Source: Desulfitibacter alkalitolerans DSM 16504
GTDB lineage: Bacteria; Bacillota; DSM-16504; Desulfitibacterales; Desulfitibacteraceae
Length of the DNA stretch: 64,000 nucleotides
Reading direction: 5' to 3'
Assembly (NCBI RefSeq): GCF_000620305.1
Contig: NZ_JHVU01000024.1
Coordinates: 1-64,000, forward strand
Both the position numbers and the translations under genes were made by a program. Below the pieces are notes generated by a model that made no database searches, was not told where the DNA came from, and saw only the letters and a list, made by a program, of their open reading frames with translations. Positions 25,485 through 33,572 of this stretch are shown piece after piece (position 1 is the stretch's first letter; each line of letters opens with the position of its first letter).

Positions 25485-26102
25485 CTATCTTTCACTTTTT
25501 GCCTTGTTAATTTCCTTGATGAGTGATTCCTTATTTGCCACAGAAATTTGTCGTCCAGTTAAAGCGATACCTTCAACCTTTCTAGCCAGCTTTCTTAATT
25601 GGCCCACTGTTAATCTTTCTAATTCAGTATCTGCTGTCATTTCTTCAATAGTTTCTGTTTCTTTTTTAGTTTCTGTTTCATGTACAGTTTCTGCTTCTTT
25701 TATAACTTCTGCAGCATTAGTTTTTTCATGTGTTTCATTGGGCGTTTTATTGTGTTTTTTATCGGCTGTTTCCTTTTCTTCCCTTATCTCCTCTGAAACC
25801 TGCTCGCTTCTTTCAGGTATTTCAGGGGTTGGATCAGGAAGAATGGGTTCTAATTCTTCATGAGGTCTAGCAATTACATGGACGGATATTAGTTCACCTA
25901 CCCGTGAGGCAGCGGCCGCACCAGCATCAGTTGCTGCCTTGACCGCTCCCACCTCACCACGCACCATTACAGTCACTAATCCGCCGCTTATTTTTTCCTT
26001 GCCAACCAAAGTAACATTTGCAGCTTTAACCATGGCATCTGCTGCCTCTATTGCTCCAACCAAACCCTTGGTTTCTATCATGCCAAGTGCTGATTGTGTC
26101 AT
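25485..26102 (-). CDS. Microcompartment shell protein with C-terminal Rho-N/SAP-like tail
   Basis: A 205-residue BMC-domain protein. Residues 1-92 are a standard BMC-H hexamer subunit, nearly the same as eutM. Residues about 93-165 are a very acidic Glu/Thr/Lys linker. Residues about 166-205 ([18 protein letters not shown], then [13 protein letters not shown]) look like a Rho N-terminal/SAP-type helical motif. Extended hexamers such as PduK and EutK also carry C-terminal appendages, some nucleic-acid-binding-like. This one may tether cargo or nucleic acid at the shell. Confidence 0.85.
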   Translation of the reverse strand: MTQSALGMIETKGLVGAIEAADAMVKAANVTLVGKEKISGGLVTVMVRGEVGAVKAATDAGAAAASRVGELISVHVIARPHEELEPILPDPTPEIPERSEQVSEEIREEKETADKKHNKTPNETHEKTNAAEVIKEAETVHETETKKETETIEEMTADTELERLTVGQLRKLARKVEGIALTGRQISVANKESLIKEINKAKSER

Positions 26103-26130
26103 ATGCCCAACCCCTTTTAATCCTTAATAT

Positions 26131-26205
26131 TTACTGCTCAACCCTTGGAAGGATCATTTCCACTTCGCCATGGGGCCTTGAAATTACGTGGACAGAAATG
26201 ATCTT
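26131..26205 (-). pseudogene. C-terminal remnant of a third BMC shell gene
   Basis: The minus strand reads KIISVHVISRPHGEVEMILP, then RVEQ and TAA, a clear paralogue of the EutM tail ([20 protein letters not shown]). It begins 4 bp after the eutM stop at 26209 and has no start. It records loss of a duplicated shell gene between the two survivors. Confidence 0.8.
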
Positions 26206-26208
26206 AAT

Positions 26209-26484
26209 TTACTTCATTTTTGGTAAAATCATTTCAACGTCACTGTGTGGTCTTGGGATTACATGTACAGAAATAAGCTCTCCAACCCTTTGGGCAGCTG
26301 CAGCACCAGCATCAGTAGCAGCCTTGACAGCTCCAACATCTCCACGTACCATAACTGTTACCAACCCACCACCTACATGCTCTTTTCCTATCAATGTAAC
26401 ATTTGCCGCCTTTACCATAGCATCCGCAGCTTCTATTGCTCCTACTAAACCTTTTGTTTCTATCATTCCTAAAGCATTATTCAT
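26209..26484 (-). CDS. eutM: Major microcompartment hexamer shell protein EutM
   Basis: A 91-residue BMC-H protein ([49 protein letters not shown]). It is the usual length for EutM/PduA, which tile the shell facets and whose central pore passes small substrates. An AAGGAGG site precedes the ATG. Its first 88 residues nearly equal the BMC domain of the extended shell protein downstream, so the two arose by recent duplication. Confidence 0.95.
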   Translation of the reverse strand: MNNALGMIETKGLVGAIEAADAMVKAANVTLIGKEHVGGGLVTVMVRGDVGAVKAATDAGAAAAQRVGELISVHVIPRPHSDVEMILPKMK

Positions 26485-26525
26485 TGTAATTTCCTCCTTA
26501 GTTTTTGTTTATAATATAGAATACA

Positions 26526-26592
26526 GGAGTCAGGAGTCAGGAGTCAGTAGCCTTCTGAATTCTGTCTTCTGAATTCTGTCTTCTGAATTCTG
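26526..26592. repeat. Short tandem repeats between eutQ and eutM
   Basis: Two arrays lie side by side: three tandem copies of the 7-mer AGGAGTC (about 26526-26548), then three copies of a 14-mer CTTCTGAATTCTGT (about 26551-26592). Neither codes for protein. They lie in the only eut intergenic gap of over 100 bp that has no remnant gene. Confidence 0.85.
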
Positions 26593-26605
26593 CAGTTAAA
26601 CCCAA

Positions 26606-27310
26606 TTACTTTTCATATCCAGATAACTCAGCCCAGTTCGCTGGGTATGTTACAAAGAAAAACTTAACCTTATCAGGTGCTGAGAATGTTACTTTGGTAT
26701 CTGCAGGGATAAAGAACACATCTCCTGCTGTCCCTGTGTACTTTTTCCCGTGAACGATAAATTCCAATGTTCCTTCAACTATATAATCTATTTCATCGTA
26801 GGTCAGATGCCAATCAAAGGTGGTATTTTCCATTGACATGAAGCCTGTTGCCATGTTGGGGCTTTCTTTAATACTTAAAATCTCTTTAATTTTCACATTA
26901 TGGCTTGGATCACCTGTATTAAAGTTTTCTAGCACAACACTATTGCCCTTTACCAGTCTCAAACCACTAGGATCTGCTTCTTTAACCAGTTGAGGGGGTT
27001 TTGGAGATTGGTTGAGGCTTTTTATTACTTCTCCAACAATTTTTGCTATTAAAGCTGGATCTACAGCCCCTGATGCTTCTTGATTTACATTTTCTGTTAT
27101 TTTTGTGGATATACCTGCTTCATTCCTTTGATGTTTTTCAGAGATTTTTTCTGGAGGAGCACCTACAACAATTTTGATACCACACTCACCTGCTGCATCC
27201 CTTGCTGCTGGAGTAACTATGGTGTTGGCGTCTATATACATTGTCTTTTTACCGCTGCCTGCAAATTGCCTAATTTCTGAAACTGTTATTAATGTTTTCA
27301 AAAATTTCAC
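26606..27310 (-). CDS. eutQ: Acetate kinase-like cupin protein EutQ
   Basis: A 234-residue protein. The C-terminal half (about 135-230) is the EutQ cupin (MATGFMSMENTTFDWHLTYDEIDYIVEG; GTAGDVFFIPADT). The N-terminal half begins like EutQ of other Firmicutes (ITVSEIRQFAGSGKKTMYI). Residues about 80-98 (DPALIAKIVGEVIKSLNQ) form a probable encapsulation helix. EutQ is essential in Salmonella anaerobically and has reported acetate kinase activity, which would use the acetyl phosphate made by PduL. Confidence 0.9.
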   Translation of the reverse strand: MKFLKTLITVSEIRQFAGSGKKTMYIDANTIVTPAARDAAGECGIKIVVGAPPEKISEKHQRNEAGISTKITENVNQEASGAVDPALIAKIVGEVIKSLNQSPKPPQLVKEADPSGLRLVKGNSVVLENFNTGDPSHNVKIKEILSIKESPNMATGFMSMENTTFDWHLTYDEIDYIVEGTLEFIVHGKKYTGTAGDVFFIPADTKVTFSAPDKVKFFFVTYPANWAELSGYEK

Positions 27311-27435
27311 CTCCTGTCTTTCCTTTAATCATGTCTGCTACCTGTGTCCATTAGCCTCTTCTCTCTTCAAGGTATTTTGATAAAACAAAACTTGGCTTGC
27401 GCCATGCCCTTGAACTCAAGCAGAAGCTTTAGTTT

Positions 27436-27984
27436 TTATAGCAGCGTTTTTTTAAGGTTTTTGTGGGGTGAAGGTATAACTACCCTTTCCACAAGCATTC
27501 CCTTTTCTGATGCTGAAGCGGACCCAGCTTCAATAGATGCTTTTACAGAGCCAACATCTCCAGTGAGGGTTACAAAGGATTTTCCTCCAATGCCCATGGC
27601 AACCCTGATTTCTATTAATTCCACCTCTCCTGCCTTTGCAGCTATGTCAGCTGCTACAATGAGAGAGGCTATGGAAAATGTTTCTATTATGCCAATAGCA
27701 CTAATTTCTTGTACTGATGTAGCGGCAGAAATAGCCTTTATTACCGAAGGATGTACATTTGGCAGGATAAATTCATCAACTACCGTTGTCGAGCCTGCAT
27801 TTCTGCCTGCTGCTACTGCATTTTCAACTGCCGATACGTCTCCACATATGAGAACTATATATTTTCCTGGACAGATGGGTTTTGCCTCAAGGAGCTCTAC
27901 TAGTGATGCTTTTATCATTGCATCAGCTGCTTCTATTCCCTTTGCTATACTTGTAAATTCCACTAAACCAATAGCCTGTATCAT
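27436..27984 (-). CDS. pduT: Tandem-BMC shell protein PduT (Fe-S type)
   Basis: A 182-residue protein with two BMC domains (1-90 and 96-182), so a pseudohexameric trimer. It has KPICPGKYIVLICGDV with Cys38, which in Salmonella PduT binds a [4Fe-4S] cluster in the central pore. That would pass electrons through the shell to the neighbouring PduS. The presence of a Pdu-type T protein in a eut operon is typical of clostridial hybrid operons. It directly abuts pduS. Confidence 0.92.
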   Translation of the reverse strand: MIQAIGLVEFTSIAKGIEAADAMIKASLVELLEAKPICPGKYIVLICGDVSAVENAVAAGRNAGSTTVVDEFILPNVHPSVIKAISAATSVQEISAIGIIETFSIASLIVAADIAAKAGEVELIEIRVAMGIGGKSFVTLTGDVGSVKASIEAGSASASEKGMLVERVVIPSPHKNLKKTLL

Positions 27985-29315
27985 TATCTGTCACTTCCTT
28001 CCCCTGATGTAATGACTATGCTATCAGATATTTCTACAACAGTTCCGCTTATACTGGCATGTATATTTGCTCCTAGTGCATTATCAGGAATTTTTGCTAT
28101 TAGACTGCCCCTTTGTACCCTTTGCCCCATTTTTACAACTGGGATAGATGGCGCTCCCACATGCTGGTGAAGCTTGATATACACCTTGTCAACTGTATAT
28201 TCATTTTCACTTAGAGGTGCCTTTTTATCATATTGGGTAAGTCCAAGTCTGGATATTAACCTTTTTACTGGTATCTTCCTGTGGGGCTGTATATTTAAAA
28301 CTGCCTGCTCTTTTGGCATTTCGGGCTTTAGGCCTTTTTTGCCCAGCTCTTTTTTCAGCATAGCATTCACCTTTCTAGGGGAAAGGTCCACAATACATGC
28401 ATACTGCTCACAAACACCACACTCAGAGCAAACCATTGCCATTTTCAAGGCTTCTTCCTGCCCCTGTATGTGCTTTAGTGCCCTCATGATTTTGTGGGGT
28501 TCTAGTTTATGACCTAACAAATATCTTGGGCACAAGTCCGTACAAAATCTGCATTGTATACAGGCAGCATTGGATTCCCTGATGATTCTATCTATGGCTT
28601 TTTGTCGCTTTGTTATCAATGGATGGTCTTCTGGAAGCACTATTAGACCCTTTGTTGTCTTGGTAATGGGCTCAGCTAAATCCTCAACTATTTTGCCCAT
28701 CATTGGCCCCCCGTCTATTACCTTCATACCCTTTAGATTCCCTGCTCCAGCCAGTGATAAAGCTGTATTAATTGGAGTTCCTATTGGCAGTTTAAGGGTA
28801 ACAGGACTTGCTATTGCGCCAGTTACAGTAATATAAGTATCTACAACTGGCTGTCCTGCCAGTGCCCCTGCTACATTAATTAATGTTTCTACATTAGTTA
28901 CCACACAGTCTACCTTTAAAGGTATTCCACCCTGGGGCACCAGTTTGCCTGTTGTTTCATAAACAGTAACATGTTCATCTCCAGCAGGATAGAAATCATC
29001 TAACACATTAAGTTTTATGGGTTTACCTGCAATTTCTCTTTGCAGGGTATTTATGGCCTCTTTATACTTGTCCTTTAGAGCTATTATCCCTTCTTGGGCT
29101 CCTGTTAACTCCATGACAGTTTTTAAGCCTTCAATCATCTCCTTGGCATTCCTGGCCATAAGCTGCTGATCCACCCTTAAAAGGGGCTCACACTCAGCAC
29201 CATTTACCACAATGGTCCTTGCAGATGCTGATACCTTGACATGGGTAGGGAAGCCTGCTCCACCCGCGCCTACTACTCCCGCATCCTGAATCTTTTTAAT
29301 AGTTTCTTCTCCCAT
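27984..29315 (-). CDS. pduS: Cobalamin reductase PduS (RnfC-like)
   Basis: A 443-residue flavo-iron-sulfur protein. The NAD/FMN-binding N-terminus has VVGAGGAGFPTHVK. Two ferredoxin-type clusters follow: CIQCRFCTDLCPRYL and CSECGVCEQYACIVDLSPRK. A C-terminal biotinyl-lipoyl-like fold (GQRVQRGSLIAKIPD) closes it. PduS reduces cob(III)alamin to the form used by the adenosyltransferase (EutT here). I chose ATG 29315, preceded by GGGGAG; an ATG at 29351 would overlap eutN. Confidence 0.92.
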   Translation of the reverse strand: MGEETIKKIQDAGVVGAGGAGFPTHVKVSASARTIVVNGAECEPLLRVDQQLMARNAKEMIEGLKTVMELTGAQEGIIALKDKYKEAINTLQREIAGKPIKLNVLDDFYPAGDEHVTVYETTGKLVPQGGIPLKVDCVVTNVETLINVAGALAGQPVVDTYITVTGAIASPVTLKLPIGTPINTALSLAGAGNLKGMKVIDGGPMMGKIVEDLAEPITKTTKGLIVLPEDHPLITKRQKAIDRIIRESNAACIQCRFCTDLCPRYLLGHKLEPHKIMRALKHIQGQEEALKMAMVCSECGVCEQYACIVDLSPRKVNAMLKKELGKKGLKPEMPKEQAVLNIQPHRKIPVKRLISRLGLTQYDKKAPLSENEYTVDKVYIKLHQHVGAPSIPVVKMGQRVQRGSLIAKIPDNALGANIHASISGTVVEISDSIVITSGEGSDR

Positions 29316-29328
29316 GATTATCTCCCCG

Positions 29329-29595
29329 TTAGCTTTCCTTTTCTTCGTCAATGATACCTACAATCATTGCATCTATGGGTGAATTCTCAAGTCCCTCTAC
29401 ACGTCTAGCCGAGCTTCCTTCAGTTACCAGCACCCTTTCCCCAATACCGGCACCAATTAAATCAGCTGCCACTATTATTCTGCCATCCTCTTCCCTGGGC
29501 CTATCGTGGAGGTGAACTATCATTAATTTAACTCCTACAAGTGATTCATCTTTTCTAGTAGACCAGATACTGTTTATAACTGTTCCTATTTTCAA
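29329..29595 (-). CDS. eutN: Pentameric shell vertex protein EutN
   Basis: An 88-residue EutN/CcmL (BMC-P) protein: KIGTVINSIWSTRKDESLVG at the start, MIVHLHD, VAADLIGAGIGERVLVTEGSSAR and DAMIVGIID at the end. Pentamers cap the vertices of the compartment. It sits 13 bp before pduS and 90 bp after eutJ; that gap shows no gene. Confidence 0.95.
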   Translation of the reverse strand: MKIGTVINSIWSTRKDESLVGVKLMIVHLHDRPREEDGRIIVAADLIGAGIGERVLVTEGSSARRVEGLENSPIDAMIVGIIDEEKES

Positions 29596-29684
29596 TCTTT
29601 CACCCTCTTTCAGGACACACCGTCCTAGGTAATGGGATTCATCTCAATTTTGAAGTCTGCTTGACGTTCCAGCTATCTACCAGC

Positions 29685-30524
29685 TCATGTTTTTTGAACT
29701 TCCAGGGCAATCCCCAGGGGAGTTACTAACAGCGGGTTATCCGGTTTAATTACAGGAATCTCCAGCTCCTTTTCTATAACCTTTTCCATCCCCTCAAAAC
29801 AGCTGGTTCCTCCAACTAAATAAACAGTATTCACGTTGTGTCCTTTAATGTGTCTCTGAACTATTGCGGCCACTTTTTCCACTACTGGCTTTACAATTGG
29901 GAATAGTTCCCCATGTCTTGCAAAGTCTCTTTTAAGCTCTTCGGCCTCCAAAAATGATATTTTATGGGACCCTGCTATGACCAGACTAAAATGGGTACCC
30001 CCAGTGGGTTCATCTGCAACATACACAACTTCTTTGTTTTTTAAAACCGCTATGCCTGTGGTTCCTCCTCCAATATCCACTACAGCTCCATTTTCAATTT
30101 TCAGTACATTATTTGCAGCAGTTGGTTCGTCAATCATGGATATAACTTCAAAACCAGCTGCCTCTGCTACATAACCAATGGCCCTCTGGTCTCCGCCAAT
30201 TGTACCTGGCGGGTAGGCTGTTCCTGCTTCCAGGAGGTCATAACCCAGGGCACCTTCTAACCTTTTCTTAAGGTTTTTAACAATATCCACTGCTCCCATG
30301 TAATCAACCACAAGTCCGTCCTTGACCACCTGGGCAAACTGCATGGCACCTGCTACGGGCTCTCCCGCTTCATCCACTACAGCCAGGACAATATAGGCTG
30401 TTCCCAGGTCTACACCTGTAAAAAGCTTTTTCCCCTTAACTAAAGCTGGTTTATTAAAGGTATCCTGAAATTTTTTAATTAGATTATTTGCCTGGTTTAG
30501 TGATTCCACTAGCATCACTCCCAT
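29685..30524 (-). CDS. eutJ: Ethanolamine utilisation chaperone-like protein EutJ
   Basis: A 279-residue Hsp70/actin-fold ATPase: GVDLGTAYIVLAVVDEAGEP (phosphate-1), GAVVDIGGGTTGIAVLKN (phosphate-2) and VYLVGGTSCFEGMEKV (adenosine motif). EutJ is thought to help assemble or maintain compartment enzymes. The length matches the family. A GTG/ATG choice at the N-terminus (MGVMLVESL) is unresolved. It follows eutT by 14 bp. Confidence 0.93.
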   Translation of the reverse strand: MGVMLVESLNQANNLIKKFQDTFNKPALVKGKKLFTGVDLGTAYIVLAVVDEAGEPVAGAMQFAQVVKDGLVVDYMGAVDIVKNLKKRLEGALGYDLLEAGTAYPPGTIGGDQRAIGYVAEAAGFEVISMIDEPTAANNVLKIENGAVVDIGGGTTGIAVLKNKEVVYVADEPTGGTHFSLVIAGSHKISFLEAEELKRDFARHGELFPIVKPVVEKVAAIVQRHIKGHNVNTVYLVGGTSCFEGMEKVIEKELEIPVIKPDNPLLVTPLGIALEVQKT

Positions 30525-30538
30525 CCAAGGATATGCAC

Positions 30539-31264
30539 CTATCCTATCTTGTAGTGACCTGATAGAAGCTGTGCCATAAAAATATAAATTAGGCTGCTAA
30601 AACGGTTAAGGGCCTGGAGAATATCTTCTCTATCCACCTGTGCATCACTATAAAAAGCATCTATAGCAGTTAGTTCCAGCTCCCTGGCCTGGGTTCTAAG
30701 ATAGTTTAGCTGTACGACCAGTCGTCCATGACCAGCTTGTGGGGTGAAATGGTTAATATCATAATACTTTTTTACATAATGGGAGCGTTCCCGAATTTCC
30801 TGGGGAGACCAGCCTCGAAACTTTATTTGCGCAAGGGGCTCCTCTTTTACTTCTGCTCGCATCATCTGCCTTGAGTAATCAAGGAGGTCCTGTAGGTCTC
30901 TTGCTAATTCCTGATAACCTGCACCTTCAGCCTCTATTATGGCTGAAAGCAATAGCGCTTCAAAGGTATCAAGTTTTCCCCTGAATCTAATAACAGGGTG
31001 GGCTTTAGAGATCAGCTCTGTTCCCCTCAAGTGGGTCATATACTCTGGCTTCTCGTTGCCATTTCCTTTGTTTACCCCAGTGGACTTCTCTTTAACTGGC
31101 TTTTTATTCATTGAAGCCTGCTGCCCAGTAGTAACTTCAATCTTTCGCTCACTAAGAAACTGGGCAGCTGAGGGTGTCAGCCTGCATCCTTCTGGCAGCT
31201 TAAAGGAGGTAAATGGAGCCTTTTTGTATTCATCTCTAAGTTCAATCTCTGTTATTACCCTCAC
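30539..31264 (-). CDS. eutT: Cobalamin adenosyltransferase EutT
   Basis: A 241-residue protein of the EutT/PduO type that makes adenosylcobalamin for EutBC. N-terminal blocks VITEIELRDEYKKAPFTSF and LTPSAAQFLSERKIEV match EutT. The C-terminal helical part (LARDLQDLLDYSRQMMRAEV, LNYLRTQARELELTAIDAF) is the adenosyltransferase fold. I see no CC(X)C metal site as in Salmonella EutT. It ends in UAG. Confidence 0.88.
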   Translation of the reverse strand: MRVITEIELRDEYKKAPFTSFKLPEGCRLTPSAAQFLSERKIEVTTGQQASMNKKPVKEKSTGVNKGNGNEKPEYMTHLRGTELISKAHPVIRFRGKLDTFEALLLSAIIEAEGAGYQELARDLQDLLDYSRQMMRAEVKEEPLAQIKFRGWSPQEIRERSHYVKKYYDINHFTPQAGHGRLVVQLNYLRTQARELELTAIDAFYSDAQVDREDILQALNRFSSLIYIFMAQLLSGHYKIG

Positions 31265-31368
31265 TTACATCAAACCTCCTCTTTAATTTACGGGGACAAT
31301 TTTCCTCAAATTCAGAACATCTAGGCTGAAATGGCCTTGAAAATTAGCCACGAGAACCGTCCCCCTGG

Positions 31369-32022
31369 TCAGTCTTTTGGATTTCTGGCTACACTTAGCA
31401 CAGCATCTCTAAAGGCCTCTGTTGCTGCTTTACATGCACTCTGGGATCCTGTAAGCAATCCGCCACCAAAGTTGGTTTCTCCTGGAGGCCCATACCATAC
31501 AGCCATCCTTACATCTGCTGCCTTTAAGGCTGCATCCACTCCGTAGACTGATTCTAGCGGTGGAGCTATTAGGTAGGCCAGGGAGTCTCCTTCATTTATA
31601 CCAGCAACCTTGGACAGGTATGAACCAGTTCTTGAGATACAGTGTGCGTAAAATGCTATTGTTCCTTCTTCATTGGCAGAGTAAAACCAGGCTTCATCTC
31701 TAATGCACATTGCGGCTGCTTCCAGGCCGGCCTTTACTTCTGCCGGATTTGGCCCTGCCAGGATGCCAATGAATTCTCCAGATAGGGGACCTGATGCATG
31801 GGCTGCTCCAGCGTAAAAACTCCTTGCATATACTACTTCTACTGCTGCTTTTTTAGTAGCTTCATCTATGGCAGTATAGCCAGCATCATCCACATTGCAT
31901 GTAAACATCCCTATACTTCTTTGTTCTGGTGCAAGCTTTAAGTCCCTTTTCAGGTCCTCTGATACATTTGGTATGAATTTAACGGCCAAAATTTCCGGCT
32001 TTATTGGATCTAAGATACCCAT
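31369..32022 (-). CDS. eutL: Shell trimer protein EutL
   Basis: A 217-residue tandem-BMC protein of the EutL type: LAVKFIPNVSEDLKRDLKL, IGMFTCNVDDAGYTAIDEAT, SGPLSGEFIGILAGPNPAEV and WYGPPGETNFGGGLLTG. EutL trimers have a gated central pore that binds ethanolamine. The length matches the family. The 100 bp after its stop contain a CGGGGAC / GTCCCC inverted pair but no gene. Confidence 0.95.
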   Translation of the reverse strand: MGILDPIKPEILAVKFIPNVSEDLKRDLKLAPEQRSIGMFTCNVDDAGYTAIDEATKKAAVEVVYARSFYAGAAHASGPLSGEFIGILAGPNPAEVKAGLEAAAMCIRDEAWFYSANEEGTIAFYAHCISRTGSYLSKVAGINEGDSLAYLIAPPLESVYGVDAALKAADVRMAVWYGPPGETNFGGGLLTGSQSACKAATEAFRDAVLSVARNPKD

Positions 32023-32040
32023 TTTAATTAAAACCTCCTT

Positions 32041-33510
32041 TTAATGTGCTGTCTTTTCAAAAACCAGGGTCTTGACAACTACTGGTACTACCCTGCCTCC
32101 CATTACAGGTTTGCCTATATCTATATAGTCACCTTCGTCAACTTGTATCTGGTCTATACAAACCAGTTCATGCGACCCTTTAAGAATTATGCTTAAACAC
32201 TGGCCCAAGACCTTTCCGCAATCTGCCTCAATAACCACAATGATAGGCTTCTGAAGAGTCAGATAGTCTTCCATTCCCCTTGCAATACCATGTGCCAATT
32301 CATTTATAGAATTAAATGACATGTCATAAGGCTCTTTTAATGATATGGCCAGGTTTTGCTCAGTCCTGTCTTGTATGGTTAACTTATGGACTTGACTTTT
32401 TAACAGCCTTGCCACATCTTCAGCTTTTTCCGGTACCCCTTCTGGAAAGGGTGATATTACTGTAATATTACGCATTGGCAGGGTGCCGCTATTGACGTGG
32501 ATTGTGCTGCCGCTTATTTCCAAGGAATGTATTCCTGCTCCAATTACTGTAGCCCTTATTGTCTCTAAAGGCTTAACCAGGTCTATCCCAGCCTTTGCAA
32601 ATGTTTCCCTGATGGCCCAACCAAGAACGGGTCCAATATCACCATATTTTGTAATGTCTGTTACTGATACTGGACGATAATCGTTATATACATAGTCAGC
32701 TACTCCACCCGAGATCATTACCTTTTCTATGGTATAATCAGTTTTGAGTGGTGGTGTCATCATTAATTTGTCTGCCAAACCTAGCATGTTCCTTTTTGTA
32801 ATGGTTTCAAGTATGGCTTCTGCCATTTTTATGGCTATTTGGACAAGTTGGCTTTGTGTAATTCTATCCCCGACTCTCAATGGCAGGCTTAAATCATTTA
32901 GAATAAGCCTTGCAGGTTCAGCTATATAGGTTATTCGGTCACTATTTTTTTCTAGTTCTATAAGGTGGCCTCCAATATTGATACACGCCGTGTCTAGTGT
33001 TCTGCCGCCTTTGAAAACCCCAATATTTGAGGTGCCTCCCCCCACATCTATATTGGCTACTGTTTTGTGGTTTTCCTTGGAGTACTTTGCTGCCCCTGAA
33101 CCCTTGCCTGCTAATATGGATTCCAGATTCACTCCCGCTGTGGCAACTACAAAGTCTCCTGCAAAACCAGCTGTAGCTTCCAAGATGCTTTTGGCATTTT
33201 CCTTTTTGGCTGTTTCCCCTGTGATAATTACTGCTCCAGTTTCAACCTCTTCCTTTTTTATCCCAGCCTGCCTGTATTCAGTCTCTATAATTTCCTTTAC
33301 CCTCTGGGCATCTATTAGCTGGTGTTCATTTATGGGCGTAAAATGAATGCTGCTTCTATAGACTATTTCCTTGTCGGCTATCTCCATTTTGGGGATAACT
33401 GCTCCCGGAGAAGAGTTTTTAATAGTCAACCTGCTTATAACCAGTTGAGTTGTAGTGGTACCTATGTCTATTCCAACACTCGTGATTTTTTGTTGTCCAG
33501 TCTCTCCTAT
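32041..33510 (-). CDS. eutA: Ethanolamine ammonia-lyase reactivase EutA (start unclear)
   Basis: EutA exchanges inactivated cobalamin on EutBC using ATP. The ATPase motif SVGIDIGTTTTQLVISRL is encoded at 33480-33427, upstream of the first canonical start (TTG 33429). The frame is open up to 33510, just after a UAA, and holds no ATG, GTG or TTG before that motif; only ATA (33510) or ATC (33486) are available. A GGAG lies at 33507-33504. Further blocks are NIDVGGGTSNIGVFKGG and MISGGVADYVY. Either a rare start codon or a small sequence error is implied. Gene extents are given for the whole open frame. Confidence 0.85.
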   Translation of the reverse strand: MGETGQQKITSVGIDIGTTTTQLVISRLTIKNSSPGAVIPKMEIADKEIVYRSSIHFTPINEHQLIDAQRVKEIIETEYRQAGIKKEEVETGAVIITGETAKKENAKSILEATAGFAGDFVVATAGVNLESILAGKGSGAAKYSKENHKTVANIDVGGGTSNIGVFKGGRTLDTACINIGGHLIELEKNSDRITYIAEPARLILNDLSLPLRVGDRITQSQLVQIAIKMAEAILETITKRNMLGLADKLMMTPPLKTDYTIEKVMISGGVADYVYNDYRPVSVTDITKYGDIGPVLGWAIRETFAKAGIDLVKPLETIRATVIGAGIHSLEISGSTIHVNSGTLPMRNITVISPFPEGVPEKAEDVARLLKSQVHKLTIQDRTEQNLAISLKEPYDMSFNSINELAHGIARGMEDYLTLQKPIIVVIEADCGKVLGQCLSIILKGSHELVCIDQIQVDEGDYIDIGKPVMGGRVVPVVVKTLVFEKTAH

Positions 33511-33572
33511 TTAAATCACCACCCTTGACGCTGCAGCTCCTTTGTTCAGGTTTCTTTGGGCAAAGGAGGCCA

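Noticed and set aside
26051-26572. Plus-strand 173-codon frame across the shell genes
   Set aside because: It is antisense to eutM and its paralogue; the Ser/Thr/Pro-rich product is the usual shadow of Ala/Gly-rich genes.
31290-31368. CGGGGAC / GTCCCC inverted pair after eutL as a terminator
   Set aside because: The arms are about 60 bp apart with mismatches and no T-run, and the operon continues.
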